Source: Verrucomicrobiota bacterium (GTDB taxonomy: Bacteria; Verrucomicrobiota; Kiritimatiellia; CAIQIC01; Lenti-01). From it: 5,767 nucleotides of DNA. Positions 1 through 5,767 of the stretch are shown piece after piece. A program made the translations under genes and the position numbers. The notes under the pieces were generated by a model. That model was given only the letters and a program-made list of their open reading frames with translations, was not told the origin of the DNA and ran no database searches. The number at the start of each line of letters is the position of its first letter. The stretch's first letter is position 1. The stretch covers positions 1 through 5,767 of the forward strand of contig DMJA01000083.1 in assembly GCA_003451935.1 (NCBI GenBank). The letters run 5' to 3'.

Positions 1-372
1 CTCCAGGGGAGCCAGATAGATGGCCAGGAAGCGGTGCTCCGGAAAGGTGATCTCCATCTCGCGGCTGGCCATCCGCGCCCATTCCTTTTCATCCAGACGC
101 AGGAGGCCCTCCCATTCGATCTCGCCGAGATAGCGCTTCATCGGCTGGCCCGCCGACGCCTCCTCCTCCATCCCCAGCAGGCGGCAGGCCCCGCGGTTGG
201 CATAGACAATGCGCCCCTCCGCATCCAGCACCAGGATCCCCTCCCGCAGCGCGTGAAAAATCGTTTCCAGAAGCCCCCGCTCCGAGGCCAAGCGGAGAAA
301 TTGCGCCTGGACGCTCCCCGGATCGAGCTTGTCCAGCCGTTCGATCAACTTGTTCCAGAATGCCGATTTCAT
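1..372 (-). CDS. PAS-domain protein, probable sensor histidine kinase (N-terminal part)
   Basis: The minus strand is open for 124 codons from the ATG at 372-370 to the window edge with no stop, so the C-terminus is missing. Residues 1-34 are charged and helical (MKSAFWNKLIERLDKLD...), with no signal peptide or membrane segment. Residues 35-124 read as a PAS domain: LLETIFHALREGILVLDAEG, then IVYANRGACRLLGM, is the classic start of the fold. PAS domains sense small ligands, redox state or partner proteins in the cytoplasm. In bacteria, an N-terminal PAS preceded by a short helix is most often followed by HisKA and HATPase domains (NtrB/AtoS/PhoR-like kinases), but the kinase part is not visible, so the kinase call is inference. 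A diguanylate cyclase or a PAS-containing regulator is also possible. No in-frame ATG, GTG or TTG lies just upstream of 372, and there is no clear Shine-Dalgarno sequence. The gene is transcribed divergently from the gene at 578. Confidence 0.75.
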   Translation of the reverse strand, partial: MKSAFWNKLIERLDKLDPGSVQAQFLRLASERGLLETIFHALREGILVLDAEGRIVYANRGACRLLGMEEEASAGQPMKRYLGEIEWEGLLRLDEKEWARMASREMEITFPEHRFLAIYLAPLE

Positions 373-431
373 GTCTGCCGGCGGTCCCGCCGCATCCCGT
401 ACTTTCCACGATGCGCCCGGCCGCCGCAAAC

Positions 432-483
432 AAAATAATTCGCGCCCCTTTTGTTCGGTTTTTTGTTTATTCCCCACTTGACG
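432..483. promoter_or_regulatory. AT-rich core of the divergent intergenic region, probable promoter zone
   Basis: The region between the divergent starts (372 on minus, 578 on plus) contains an AT-rich patch, including a T-rich run at 457-470, that stands out from the GC-rich surroundings. Such a patch between divergent genes usually marks promoters. On the plus strand, TTGACG at 478-483 is a good -35-like hexamer, but the best -10 at normal spacing (about 501-507) is poor. On the minus strand, TATTTT (437-432) resembles a -10 for the PAS gene but lacks a good -35. The exact elements are therefore unresolved; only the location is supported. Confidence 0.3.
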
Positions 484-512
484 CGTCGTCTATCCCGTGA
501 GAACAGTACGGC

Positions 513-581
513 ATGGTGCGCGTGGCGACGGACGCCGCGCCGGCCGTCCAGCGACAACACGACAAGCAGGTGCACGCATGA
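513..581 (+). CDS. Possible 22-codon leader ORF overlapping the next gene's start
   Basis: An ATG at 513 opens a 22-codon frame (starting MVRVATDAAPAVQ) that stops with TGA at 579-581. This stop overlaps the ATG at 578-580 as ATGA, the same 4-bp arrangement seen between miaB and the gene at 2440. Translation of it could feed ribosomes onto the downstream start. There is no strong Shine-Dalgarno sequence, the peptide has no obvious run of regulatory codons, and short open frames arise easily by chance in GC-rich DNA. A GC-rich inverted repeat (GGACG at 530-534 with CGTCC at 545-549) lies inside it. Whether it is translated is unknown. Confidence 0.2.
   Translation: MVRVATDAAPAVQRQHDKQVHA
565..570 (+). 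promoter_or_regulatory. Ribosome binding site of the B-box/H1-like gene
   Basis: AGCAGG lies 7 bases before the ATG at 578 and differs from AGGAGG by one base. It supports 578 as the start rather than the in-frame ATG at 497, which would add 27 arginine-rich residues unlike the rest of the protein and which overlaps the likely promoter area. It is the only recognisable Shine-Dalgarno-like site in front of any gene in this window. Confidence 0.45.
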
Positions 582-1096
582 ACGAAGACGAGGAATATTC
601 CCCCTTTGGCGGATTCAGCAGTGGATGCGACATCCACGGCGAAGACTATCTGCGCGAATGCACCATGTGCGGCATCGAGTTCTGCTCCGCCTGTTTCCCC
701 AATTCCACCCTCTGCTCCGATTGCGCCGCCCAAGGCGACCTCGGCGAGGAGGAGGACGATGAACCGACGCCGGAGGAAAAGGAACTCCTCCTGCTCGAAG
801 GGTTCAACGACGACGAACCCGATGAAGAGGCGGAGAAAACCCCGTTGTTTGTCCCGCCGCCCGCGAAAGCCGTGCCACCGCCCAAGGCGCCACCGCCGGC
901 CGTGAAAGCCAAGGCCCAGGCCAAAGCCAAGGTCGAAAAGGCGGCCAAGGCCGCGCCGAAAAAGGCCAAGCGGCCCGCCCAGCCTAAAGCCAAGGCAAAA
1001 GCCAAAGCCAAGAAACCGGCCAAGGCCTCGCCCAAGAAGGTCCCGGTCAAGGCCAAGAAGGTCCAGGCGAAAGCCAAGGCCAAGAAAAAGCGCTAG
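578..1096 (+). CDS. B-box-type zinc-finger protein with histone H1-like Lys/Ala-rich tail
   Basis: The gene encodes 172 residues in three parts. Residues 17-49 carry a zinc-finger pattern C17-x2-H20-x7-C28-x2-C31-x4-C36-x2-C39-x6-C46-x2-C49, which matches the layout of bacterial B-box-type zinc fingers and should bind two zinc ions. Residues 54-87 are strongly acidic, with 18 Asp or Glu in 34. Residues 97-172 are a disordered basic tail of Lys-Ala and Pro repeats (28 Lys and 2 Arg in 76, one Glu), like the C-terminal tail of histone H1 and bacterial H1-like proteins. There is no signal peptide or membrane helix, so it is expected to be cytoplasmic. In other proteins, B-box fingers usually mediate protein contacts and such tails bind DNA or RNA; a nucleoid- or RNA-associated role here is inference. 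The start at 578 is preferred because of the AGCAGG site. The miaB frame follows after 33 bases, so the two are probably co-transcribed. The reading frame is convincing; the function is not known. Confidence 0.8.
   Translation: MNEDEEYSPFGGFSSGCDIHGEDYLRECTMCGIEFCSACFPNSTLCSDCAAQGDLGEEEDDEPTPEEKELLLLEGFNDDEPDEEAEKTPLFVPPPAKAVPPPKAPPPAVKAKAQAKAKVEKAAKAAPKKAKRPAQPKAKAKAKAKKPAKASPKKVPVKAKKVQAKAKAKKKR
866..1093 (+). repeat. Low-complexity Lys/Ala codon repeat
   Basis: This part of the B-box/H1-like gene is made of imperfect repeats of AAAGCC and AAGGCC-type units, which encode Lys-Ala steps, with Pro-containing interruptions. The period is 6 bases in the densest stretches (about 898-940 and 985-1015). 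Such tracts grow and shrink easily by slippage or unequal recombination while staying in frame, so the tail length may differ between related strains. Confidence 0.7.
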
Positions 1097-1129
1097 GCCC
1101 GGGCCTCGCCACCTCCGGCCGCCGCGCCC

Positions 1130-2443
1130 TTGACGCCCTTGACCTATAACCTCTGGACCATCGGGTGCCAGATGAACGAGGCCGACGCCCTGCGGGCCGC
1201 CGCGCTCCTTGAATCCACGGGCTTTCGCCCCGTTCCCCACGCCCGCGACGCCGGCCTCCTGCTCCTGAACACCTGCGTCGTGCGCCAGCAGGCCGAAGAC
1301 AAAATCCATTCGCGGCTCCGCTATGTCGCCGAGCTGAAGCAACACAACCCCGGACTCGTTGTCGCGCTGATGGGCTGTCTCGTCGGCAAGAATCCGCGCG
1401 AATTGGACGGCCTCCGCGAACAGTTCCCGTTCGTCGATCTCTTCCTCCCCCCTTCCAATCTCGACCCGTTGCGCGGCTTTCTGAAGGCGCGCGGATATCC
1501 CGCACCCGCTGAACCCGGCGACGACATTTTGCCGCCGCCCCTGCCCGATTCCATGACGGGCCGCTCCGTCGTCGCGCACCTGCCTGTCGTGCTCGGCTGT
1601 TCCCACGCCTGCACCTATTGCGTCATCCCCTACCGCCGCGGCGGCGAACGCTCGCGGCCCTCCGCCGAAATCCTCGCCGAAGCCGCCACCCTCGCCACGC
1701 GTGGCATCCGCGAGATCATCCTCCTCGGCCAGATCGTCGACCGCTACGGCCTCGACCTCCCAGGCGAAATCCACCTGCCCGAGCTTCTGCGCGGCGTCGC
1801 CGCCGTCCCCGGCATCGCCCGCGTCCGCTTCCTCACCAGCCATCCGCGTTGGATCACCGGCGAACTGATCGCCGCCGTCGCCTCCACCCCCGGCCTCTGC
1901 CCCTACTTCGAAATCCCCGTGCAGGCCGGCTCCGACGCCGTTCTCGCCGCCATGCGCCGCGGCTACACCGCCGGCGAGTATGAAACCCTCGTCGCCCAGG
2001 TGCGCGCCGCGATTCCGCGCGTGGGAATCTCCACCGACATGATCGTGGGCTTTCCCGGCGAAACCGCCGCGCAGTTCGAGGACAGCATGGCCCTCATGCG
2101 CCGCGTCAATCCCGACATGATCCGCATCGCCAAATACTCCCCACGGCCCCTCACCTATTCCGCGCGACACCTCCCCGACGACGTTCCCGACGCCGAAAAA
2201 GAACGCCGCCGCGTCGCCATGGAAGCCCAGCTCCGCGCGATGCTCACCGTAAAGAACGCCCCCCTCCTCGGCCAAACCGTGGAAATCCTCGTCGAGACCA
2301 TCGAAAAGACCGGCCGCCGCCACGGCCGCACCCCCGACTACAAGCCCGTGTTCGTCGATGGCTCCGCCGCCGCGCCCGGCGATCTCATCCGCGCCCGCAT
2401 CACCTGGGCCGGCCCCTTCAGCCTCATCGCCGAAACTCAATGA
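1130..2443 (+). CDS. miaB: tRNA-2-methylthio-N6-dimethylallyladenosine synthase (MiaB)
   Basis: MiaB is a cytoplasmic radical-SAM enzyme that adds a methylthio group to C2 of N6-isopentenyl-adenosine at position 37 of tRNAs reading UNN codons. The 437 residues match the family length. The N-terminal methylthiotransferase domain has the three cluster cysteines C13 (in IGCQMN), C49 (in NTCVVR) and C83 (in MGCLVG). The radical-SAM core has C157-x3-C161-x2-C164 followed by PYRRGGERSRP. Further landmarks are LGQIVDRYG (199-207), TSHPRWIT, PVQAGSD, MRRGYT, IVGFPGE and KYSPRP (335-340). A TRAM RNA-binding domain covers about 379-436. The frame is open back to the TAG at 1094, but it has no ATG near the conserved N-terminus, so the start must be TTG at 1130 or TTG at 1139. 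Both lack a Shine-Dalgarno sequence; 1139 would remove three residues and keep the whole domain. It shares the reading frame of the upstream gene across that single TAG, and overlaps the downstream gene by 4 bp. The related enzymes MtaB and RimO are less likely, given GCQMN and MGCLVG. Confidence 0.93.
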   Translation: MTPLTYNLWTIGCQMNEADALRAAALLESTGFRPVPHARDAGLLLLNTCVVRQQAEDKIHSRLRYVAELKQHNPGLVVALMGCLVGKNPRELDGLREQFPFVDLFLPPSNLDPLRGFLKARGYPAPAEPGDDILPPPLPDSMTGRSVVAHLPVVLGCSHACTYCVIPYRRGGERSRPSAEILAEAATLATRGIREIILLGQIVDRYGLDLPGEIHLPELLRGVAAVPGIARVRFLTSHPRWITGELIAAVASTPGLCPYFEIPVQAGSDAVLAAMRRGYTAGEYETLVAQVRAAIPRVGISTDMIVGFPGETAAQFEDSMALMRRVNPDMIRIAKYSPRPLTYSARHLPDDVPDAEKERRRVAMEAQLRAMLTVKNAPLLGQTVEILVETIEKTGRRHGRTPDYKPVFVDGSAAAPGDLIRARITWAGPFSLIAETQ

Positions 2444-3789
2444 AGTGGAGAATCCAGCTTCGCCGGTTTTGGTCGGCCTATTTTGACAGCCACTGGATTC
2501 CGCTACTGGTGTTTGCCGGCGCAGGAACGGCCTTCGTCTGCGCCGCCGGCTCGGCGTTCGTCTGGCGCGCGATGGCCCTTCCCGCCGCCCTCCTGTTTTT
2601 CGCAATGGCGTTGTCGTTCCTGGGCATCCTGGCCGCCGGCCTAACGAATTTCATCCGCCGGCGCTGGACCCAGGGCCTCGCCAATCTGCTGGCGCTGCTG
2701 GGGAGCGGCGTGGCCGGTTGTTTTGTCCTCGGATCTCTGATGCTCGCGTCGATGCTCGGCCCCAGCGAGGACGGATTCGCCGAGAATCTTTCGATCCCCG
2801 CCGATCTCGCCGTGGCGGAACCGCAAGACGAACCCGAACCCCGCCCCGGGGCGGCGGAAGATGCCTTCCAACGCGCTCTGTTGGATTCTCTGGCCGTGCC
2901 CGGCGGCGACGATGCGACCCTCCACGCCGACGTTTCGGCGCTGGAAACGCTCGGCCTCCACGCTCCCGGAATCCTGGCCCGCCATCTGGCCAGCAGCCCC
3001 GCCTGGCGCGTGTTCACCGAACATGGCAACCGCTACGCCACGCGCCGCTGGATGATCGGTCCGCAATGGCAATTCACCCTCCATGGCTATTATACGCGCC
3101 ATAGCCTGGACACGTGGAACAACGCCGGCCTTCCCGATTTCCAAACCCGCCTCACCCTCGGACTTTCAGGCAAGCCCTGGGCCGGGAATCTCGGCCAATC
3201 GACCCGGCTGAAAAACGGCGAATCCGTCCCGCTCCGGTTGTCGGAAGGCAACGGAATGCCACAAAGCCATTGCGTCATTTCGGCCGCCTCCCTCGTGGTG
3301 GAAATCTTTGAACAATCGCCGGCGAAGGAGCGGCGCCTGACCCAGGCCGCGCTATCCCATCTCCAAAGCGAACTGGCCCCCTTGGTCGCGCAACCCTCGG
3401 GGGAAACCCTCCGTTCGCTTTTGCCGCCCGGCAGCATCCGGCGGGGCCCCCCCTCGTTCGATTTGCACCATTCGTTCCAGCCCGGCATCTACAATTCGGC
3501 CCTTTGGCTCAATCCCGGCGAACCGGGCATGGTCTATTTGAAAGCCTTCGAGGTCACGAAGGGGACGCCGCTTTCGAGGGAACGGCTCAAGGAAAAATCG
3601 AACGAATGGGTCGGCTGGTCGGACGATCCCGAAGAGCAGTTCTTTTCCAACACCCACTTCACGATCTATGAAGGCGACTGGGGCAAGCCCTACGCCGCCC
3701 GCTTCGAAGTCTGGTTCGTGCCCGATTCCGGAGCGCCGGAGCGCAAGCTGCTCGAGAAGGCCTTCAAGATCGAAGGCTGGCAGCGATGA
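2440..3789 (+). CDS. Unrecognised membrane protein with three helices and a large extracytoplasmic domain
   Basis: I do not recognise this 449-residue protein. The N-terminus is basic (MKWRIQLRR). Three hydrophobic helices follow at about 20-41, 44-68 and 80-106. An Arg-rich loop (FIRRRWTQ) between helices 2 and 3 places the N-terminus inside and everything after residue 107 outside. Residues 108-145 form an acidic, Pro-rich linker. The remaining 300 residues are soluble and rich in Trp, Tyr and Phe. The last part (346-449) has alternating hydrophobic patterning suggestive of a beta-sandwich, including NSALWLNPGEPG, FTIYEGDWGKPYAARFEVWF and a closing KIEGWQR. No catalytic motif is apparent. 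The ATG overlaps the miaB stop as ATGA, with no Shine-Dalgarno sequence, so translation is probably coupled to miaB. This links expression, but gives no evidence of a role in tRNA modification. An envelope or surface role is inference from topology. Confidence 0.8.
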   Translation: MKWRIQLRRFWSAYFDSHWIPLLVFAGAGTAFVCAAGSAFVWRAMALPAALLFFAMALSFLGILAAGLTNFIRRRWTQGLANLLALLGSGVAGCFVLGSLMLASMLGPSEDGFAENLSIPADLAVAEPQDEPEPRPGAAEDAFQRALLDSLAVPGGDDATLHADVSALETLGLHAPGILARHLASSPAWRVFTEHGNRYATRRWMIGPQWQFTLHGYYTRHSLDTWNNAGLPDFQTRLTLGLSGKPWAGNLGQSTRLKNGESVPLRLSEGNGMPQSHCVISAASLVVEIFEQSPAKERRLTQAALSHLQSELAPLVAQPSGETLRSLLPPGSIRRGPPSFDLHHSFQPGIYNSALWLNPGEPGMVYLKAFEVTKGTPLSRERLKEKSNEWVGWSDDPEEQFFSNTHFTIYEGDWGKPYAARFEVWFVPDSGAPERKLLEKAFKIEGWQR

Positions 3790-3838
3790 GCAGCGGCGGC
3801 ACCCCTCTCTAAAATCGGCTGTCCTTTGCGGCTTTTCG

Positions 3839-3847
3839 TGGTACTTT
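3839..3847 (+). promoter_or_regulatory. Putative extended -10 promoter of the M16 peptidase gene
   Basis: TGGTACTTT fits the extended -10 pattern TGn-TAnnnT, and its last base is 7 bases before the ATG at 3855. Transcription would then start at or next to the A of the start codon, giving a leaderless mRNA. That agrees with the absence of a Shine-Dalgarno sequence in the 25 bases before the ATG. The -35 position (CTGTCC, 3819-3824) is weak. The short, pyrimidine-rich intergenic gap 3790-3854 contains no terminator hairpin. Confidence 0.35.
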
Positions 3848-3854
3848 CCCGCCC

Positions 3855-5767
3855 ATGAATCGGTGGTTCCATTTTGCCGGCGCATGCTGCGCCTTGCTTC
3901 TCACCCAGGAGTTCGCCATGGCCCAGGATCCCGTGGATGTCTTGAAAGCCGCCAACCAGGGCGTGCGCCGCCTCTTGCTCGACAACGGCATGACCGTTTT
4001 GCTGAAGGAGGACCGCAGCGCGCCGATGGCGGCGATCCAATTCTGGGTGGGCGCGGGCTCGGCCCATGAAGGCGCGCAGCTCGGCGGCGGCCTCTCGCAT
4101 TATCTCGAGCACATGATCTTCAAGGGTACCCCGACGCGCGGCCCGGCGCAGATTTCGCAGGAGATCGCCGACGCGGGCGGGGAGATCAACGCCTACACCT
4201 CCAACGACCGCACCGTCTTCCATGCCACGCTGCCGGCCGCGCGCTGGCTCGTCGGCCTCGACGTCCTGTCCGACGCCGTTTTCCATCCCGCCTTTCCCGA
4301 GGACGAGTGGGCGCGCGAGCGCGAAGTCATCCTGCGCGAATACGACATGGGCGAAGACGACCCCGGCCGCGTCATGGGCCGCCTGACGTGGGAAACCGCG
4401 TTCCGCGTCCATCCGTACCGCGTCCCCATCATTGGCTGGCGCGATATCCTCGTCACCATGGACCGCGACGACCTCGTGGCCTATCACCGCCGCCATTATT
4501 CGCCCGACAACATGATTCTGTCCGTGGCCGGCGACATCCCCGTGGACGACATGGAGGCGGCGATCCGCGAACGGCTGGAGAAGATTCCACGCACGCCGCG
4601 GGAGACCGTCGTCATTCCGGCGGAGCCCCCGCAGCTCGCCGAGCGCAGCGGCCGCAAGATCGGGCCCTACGAGGTGACCCGCATCGCGTGGGTGTTCCAC
4701 TCCACCGATCTGGCCGACGCCGACACGCCCGCGCTGGACGTGCTGGCCTCCGCCACCGGTTCCGGCCGCTCGTCGCTGCTGGTCAAGCGCCTGCGCGAAG
4801 AGCGCCAGATCGTCCTCGACGTGGACGCCTGGAGCTACACGCCCAAGGAGCCCGGCTTGTTCGGCATCAGCGCCGAATGCGAGCCGGAAAAGGAAACCGA
4901 GGTCGTTGCCGCGCTCCGCGCGGAAATCGCCCGCTGGCAAACCGAGCCGTTCGACCCGGTCCAGATCGAGCGGGCGCGCCGCGAAGTGCTCGTGGGCGCC
5001 ATCCAGGAACTGTCCGCCATGGATGGCCAGGCCGGCGCGATGGCCTCCGGCGAATTCTACGCGGGCGATCCGCGCCATACCGAGGTCTATCTGGAGCAGG
5101 TGCGGCAGGTCACGCCCGAGGACCTGGTCCGCGTCGCCCGCAAATATCTGCGCACTGAAAACGGTTCCTGGGCCATCCTCGCGCCCGAGGGCGAAGAAAA
5201 GCCGGCACCGGAACGCGGCGAGGCCGCCAACCTGCACATCCAATCGCACACCTTTTCCAACGGCCTGCGCCTCCTCGTCCGCGAGGATCCGCGCCTGCCG
5301 ATGGCCTACATCTCCGCCGTGCTGGGCGGCGGATTGCTGGCCGAAGCCGAAGGACAGGCGGGCATCGGCCAATTGACCGCCGACCTGCTGACGCGCGGCA
5401 CCTCGCGCCACAGCGCCGCCGACCTGGCCGCCCTGCTCGAAAACCGCGCCATCTCGCTCGCCAGCTTCTCCGGACGCAACAGCTATGGGCTTTCGGCGGC
5501 AGGCCTCTCCGAAGACCTCCCGCTCATGCTGGAAACCGTCGCCGAATGCCTGCTCGATTCGCAGTTCCCGGCCGACGAGTTCGACAAGCAGCGCGCGCTC
5601 CAACTCGCGGCCATCCGGCGCGCGCTGGAACTGCCCATGACGCACGCCCAGCAGATGGTCCGCGACGCTTTCTTCCCGGGGCACCCCTATCGCTTTTCCA
5701 CGCTGGGCGAGCCCGGCAGCGTCGCCGCGCTCGGCCGCGGCGATCTCCAGGCCCATCACCGCAAGCT
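3855..5767 (+). CDS. Exported M16 (insulinase/pitrilysin-like) zinc metallopeptidase, truncated at the window end
   Basis: The frame stays open for 637 codons to the window edge. Residues 1-23 form a signal peptide (hydrophobic core FAGACCALLL, cleavage likely after AMA, before Q24), so the enzyme acts outside the cytoplasm, probably on peptides or misfolded exported proteins. The first M16 unit (about 38-450) is complete. It has the inverted zinc motif H82-Y-L-E85-H86, within GLSHYLEHMIFKGT, and the downstream zinc ligand E162 in the EREVILREYDM segment. GGEINAYTSNDRT (108-120) and the HYSPDNMILSVAGD segment are also family hallmarks. A second M16 unit starts near residue 459 (TFSNGLRLLV, 466-475). 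There the zinc motif is lost: the positions of H82, E85 and H86 are Q506, A509 and D510. Paired active and inactive M16 units form the closed chamber typical of the family, and here both are in one chain, as in PqqL-like proteins; the full length is likely near 850-900 residues. The start at 3855 is chosen because it gives the signal peptide; the ATG at 3918 would lose it. Confidence 0.93.
   Translation, partial: MNRWFHFAGACCALLLTQEFAMAQDPVDVLKAANQGVRRLLLDNGMTVLLKEDRSAPMAAIQFWVGAGSAHEGAQLGGGLSHYLEHMIFKGTPTRGPAQISQEIADAGGEINAYTSNDRTVFHATLPAARWLVGLDVLSDAVFHPAFPEDEWAREREVILREYDMGEDDPGRVMGRLTWETAFRVHPYRVPIIGWRDILVTMDRDDLVAYHRRHYSPDNMILSVAGDIPVDDMEAAIRERLEKIPRTPRETVVIPAEPPQLAERSGRKIGPYEVTRIAWVFHSTDLADADTPALDVLASATGSGRSSLLVKRLREERQIVLDVDAWSYTPKEPGLFGISAECEPEKETEVVAALRAEIARWQTEPFDPVQIERARREVLVGAIQELSAMDGQAGAMASGEFYAGDPRHTEVYLEQVRQVTPEDLVRVARKYLRTENGSWAILAPEGEEKPAPERGEAANLHIQSHTFSNGLRLLVREDPRLPMAYISAVLGGGLLAEAEGQAGIGQLTADLLTRGTSRHSAADLAALLENRAISLASFSGRNSYGLSAAGLSEDLPLMLETVAECLLDSQFPADEFDKQRALQLAAIRRALELPMTHAQQMVRDAFFPGHPYRFSTLGEPGSVAALGRGDLQAHHRK

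Noticed and set aside
497..577. Upstream ATG at 497 as the start of the B-box gene
   Set aside because: The added 27 residues are arginine-rich and unlike the rest of the protein, and the region overlaps the likely promoter/leader. The ATG at 578 has a Shine-Dalgarno-like site at the right distance.
866..1093. The Lys/Ala tract as a non-coding tandem repeat or CRISPR-like array
   Set aside because: The repeats are imperfect, have no spacers, and keep the reading frame of the gene throughout.
1095..1106. Perfect 12-bp palindrome AGGCCCGGGCCT over the stop of the B-box gene, as a terminator
   Set aside because: It has no T-run after it, the possible stem is only 4 bp, and GC-rich palindromes are common here. 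It also lies in a probable operon.
467..2605. Minus-strand open frame of 712 codons, opposite the B-box gene and miaB
   Set aside because: It lies opposite a clear MiaB gene. Long antisense frames are expected when codons end mostly in G or C. The product is Gly/Arg-rich low complexity with no recognisable domain.
3443..3453. GGGG followed by seven C as a phase-variable slippage tract
   Set aside because: The run is short, the frame is intact on both sides, and the protein does not look like a phase-variable surface antigen.
3690..5759. Minus-strand open frame of 689 codons, opposite the M16 peptidase
   Set aside because: The plus strand encodes a well-conserved M16 enzyme with signal peptide and zinc motif. 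The antisense product is compositionally biased and shows no domain.

Overview
This is a compact, GC-rich bacterial window with five protein-coding genes. One at the left edge runs leftward and the other four run rightward. The genes at both edges are cut by the window. I see no RNA gene, mobile element, CRISPR array or plasmid function. The organism cannot be named from this sequence. The GC-rich coding, the near absence of Shine-Dalgarno sequences, the MiaB subtype and the B-box/histone-H1-like protein would fit a PVC-group bacterium (Verrucomicrobiota/Kiritimatiellota-like), but that is an impression, not a demonstration. The signal peptide and the three-helix membrane protein show only that proteins are exported.

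Layout: (1) 1-372, minus strand, is the N-terminal 124 residues of a PAS-domain protein, probably a sensor kinase. (2) 373-577 is a divergent intergenic region with an unusually AT-rich core around 432-475; it also holds a possible 22-codon leader ORF whose stop overlaps the next start. (3) 578-1096 encodes a 172-residue protein with an N-terminal B-box-type zinc finger, an acidic linker and a lysine/alanine-rich tail like histone H1. (4) 1130-2443 encodes the tRNA methylthiotransferase MiaB, apparently from a TTG start. (5) 2440-3789 overlaps miaB by 4 bp (ATGA) and encodes an unrecognised 449-residue protein with three membrane helices and a large domain predicted outside the membrane. (6) 3855-5767 is the first 637 residues of an exported M16 (insulinase-like) zinc peptidase with an active first unit and a degenerate second unit.

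The genes at 578, 1130 and 2440 are closely spaced and probably form one transcript. The M16 gene appears to have its own promoter, placed so that its mRNA could be leaderless. No shared pathway is evident: tRNA modification, a possible nucleic-acid-binding protein, an envelope protein and an exported protease look like housekeeping and lineage-specific genes side by side. The least explained items are the B-box/H1-like fusion and the membrane protein coupled to miaB. I see no convincing evidence of a new multi-gene system.
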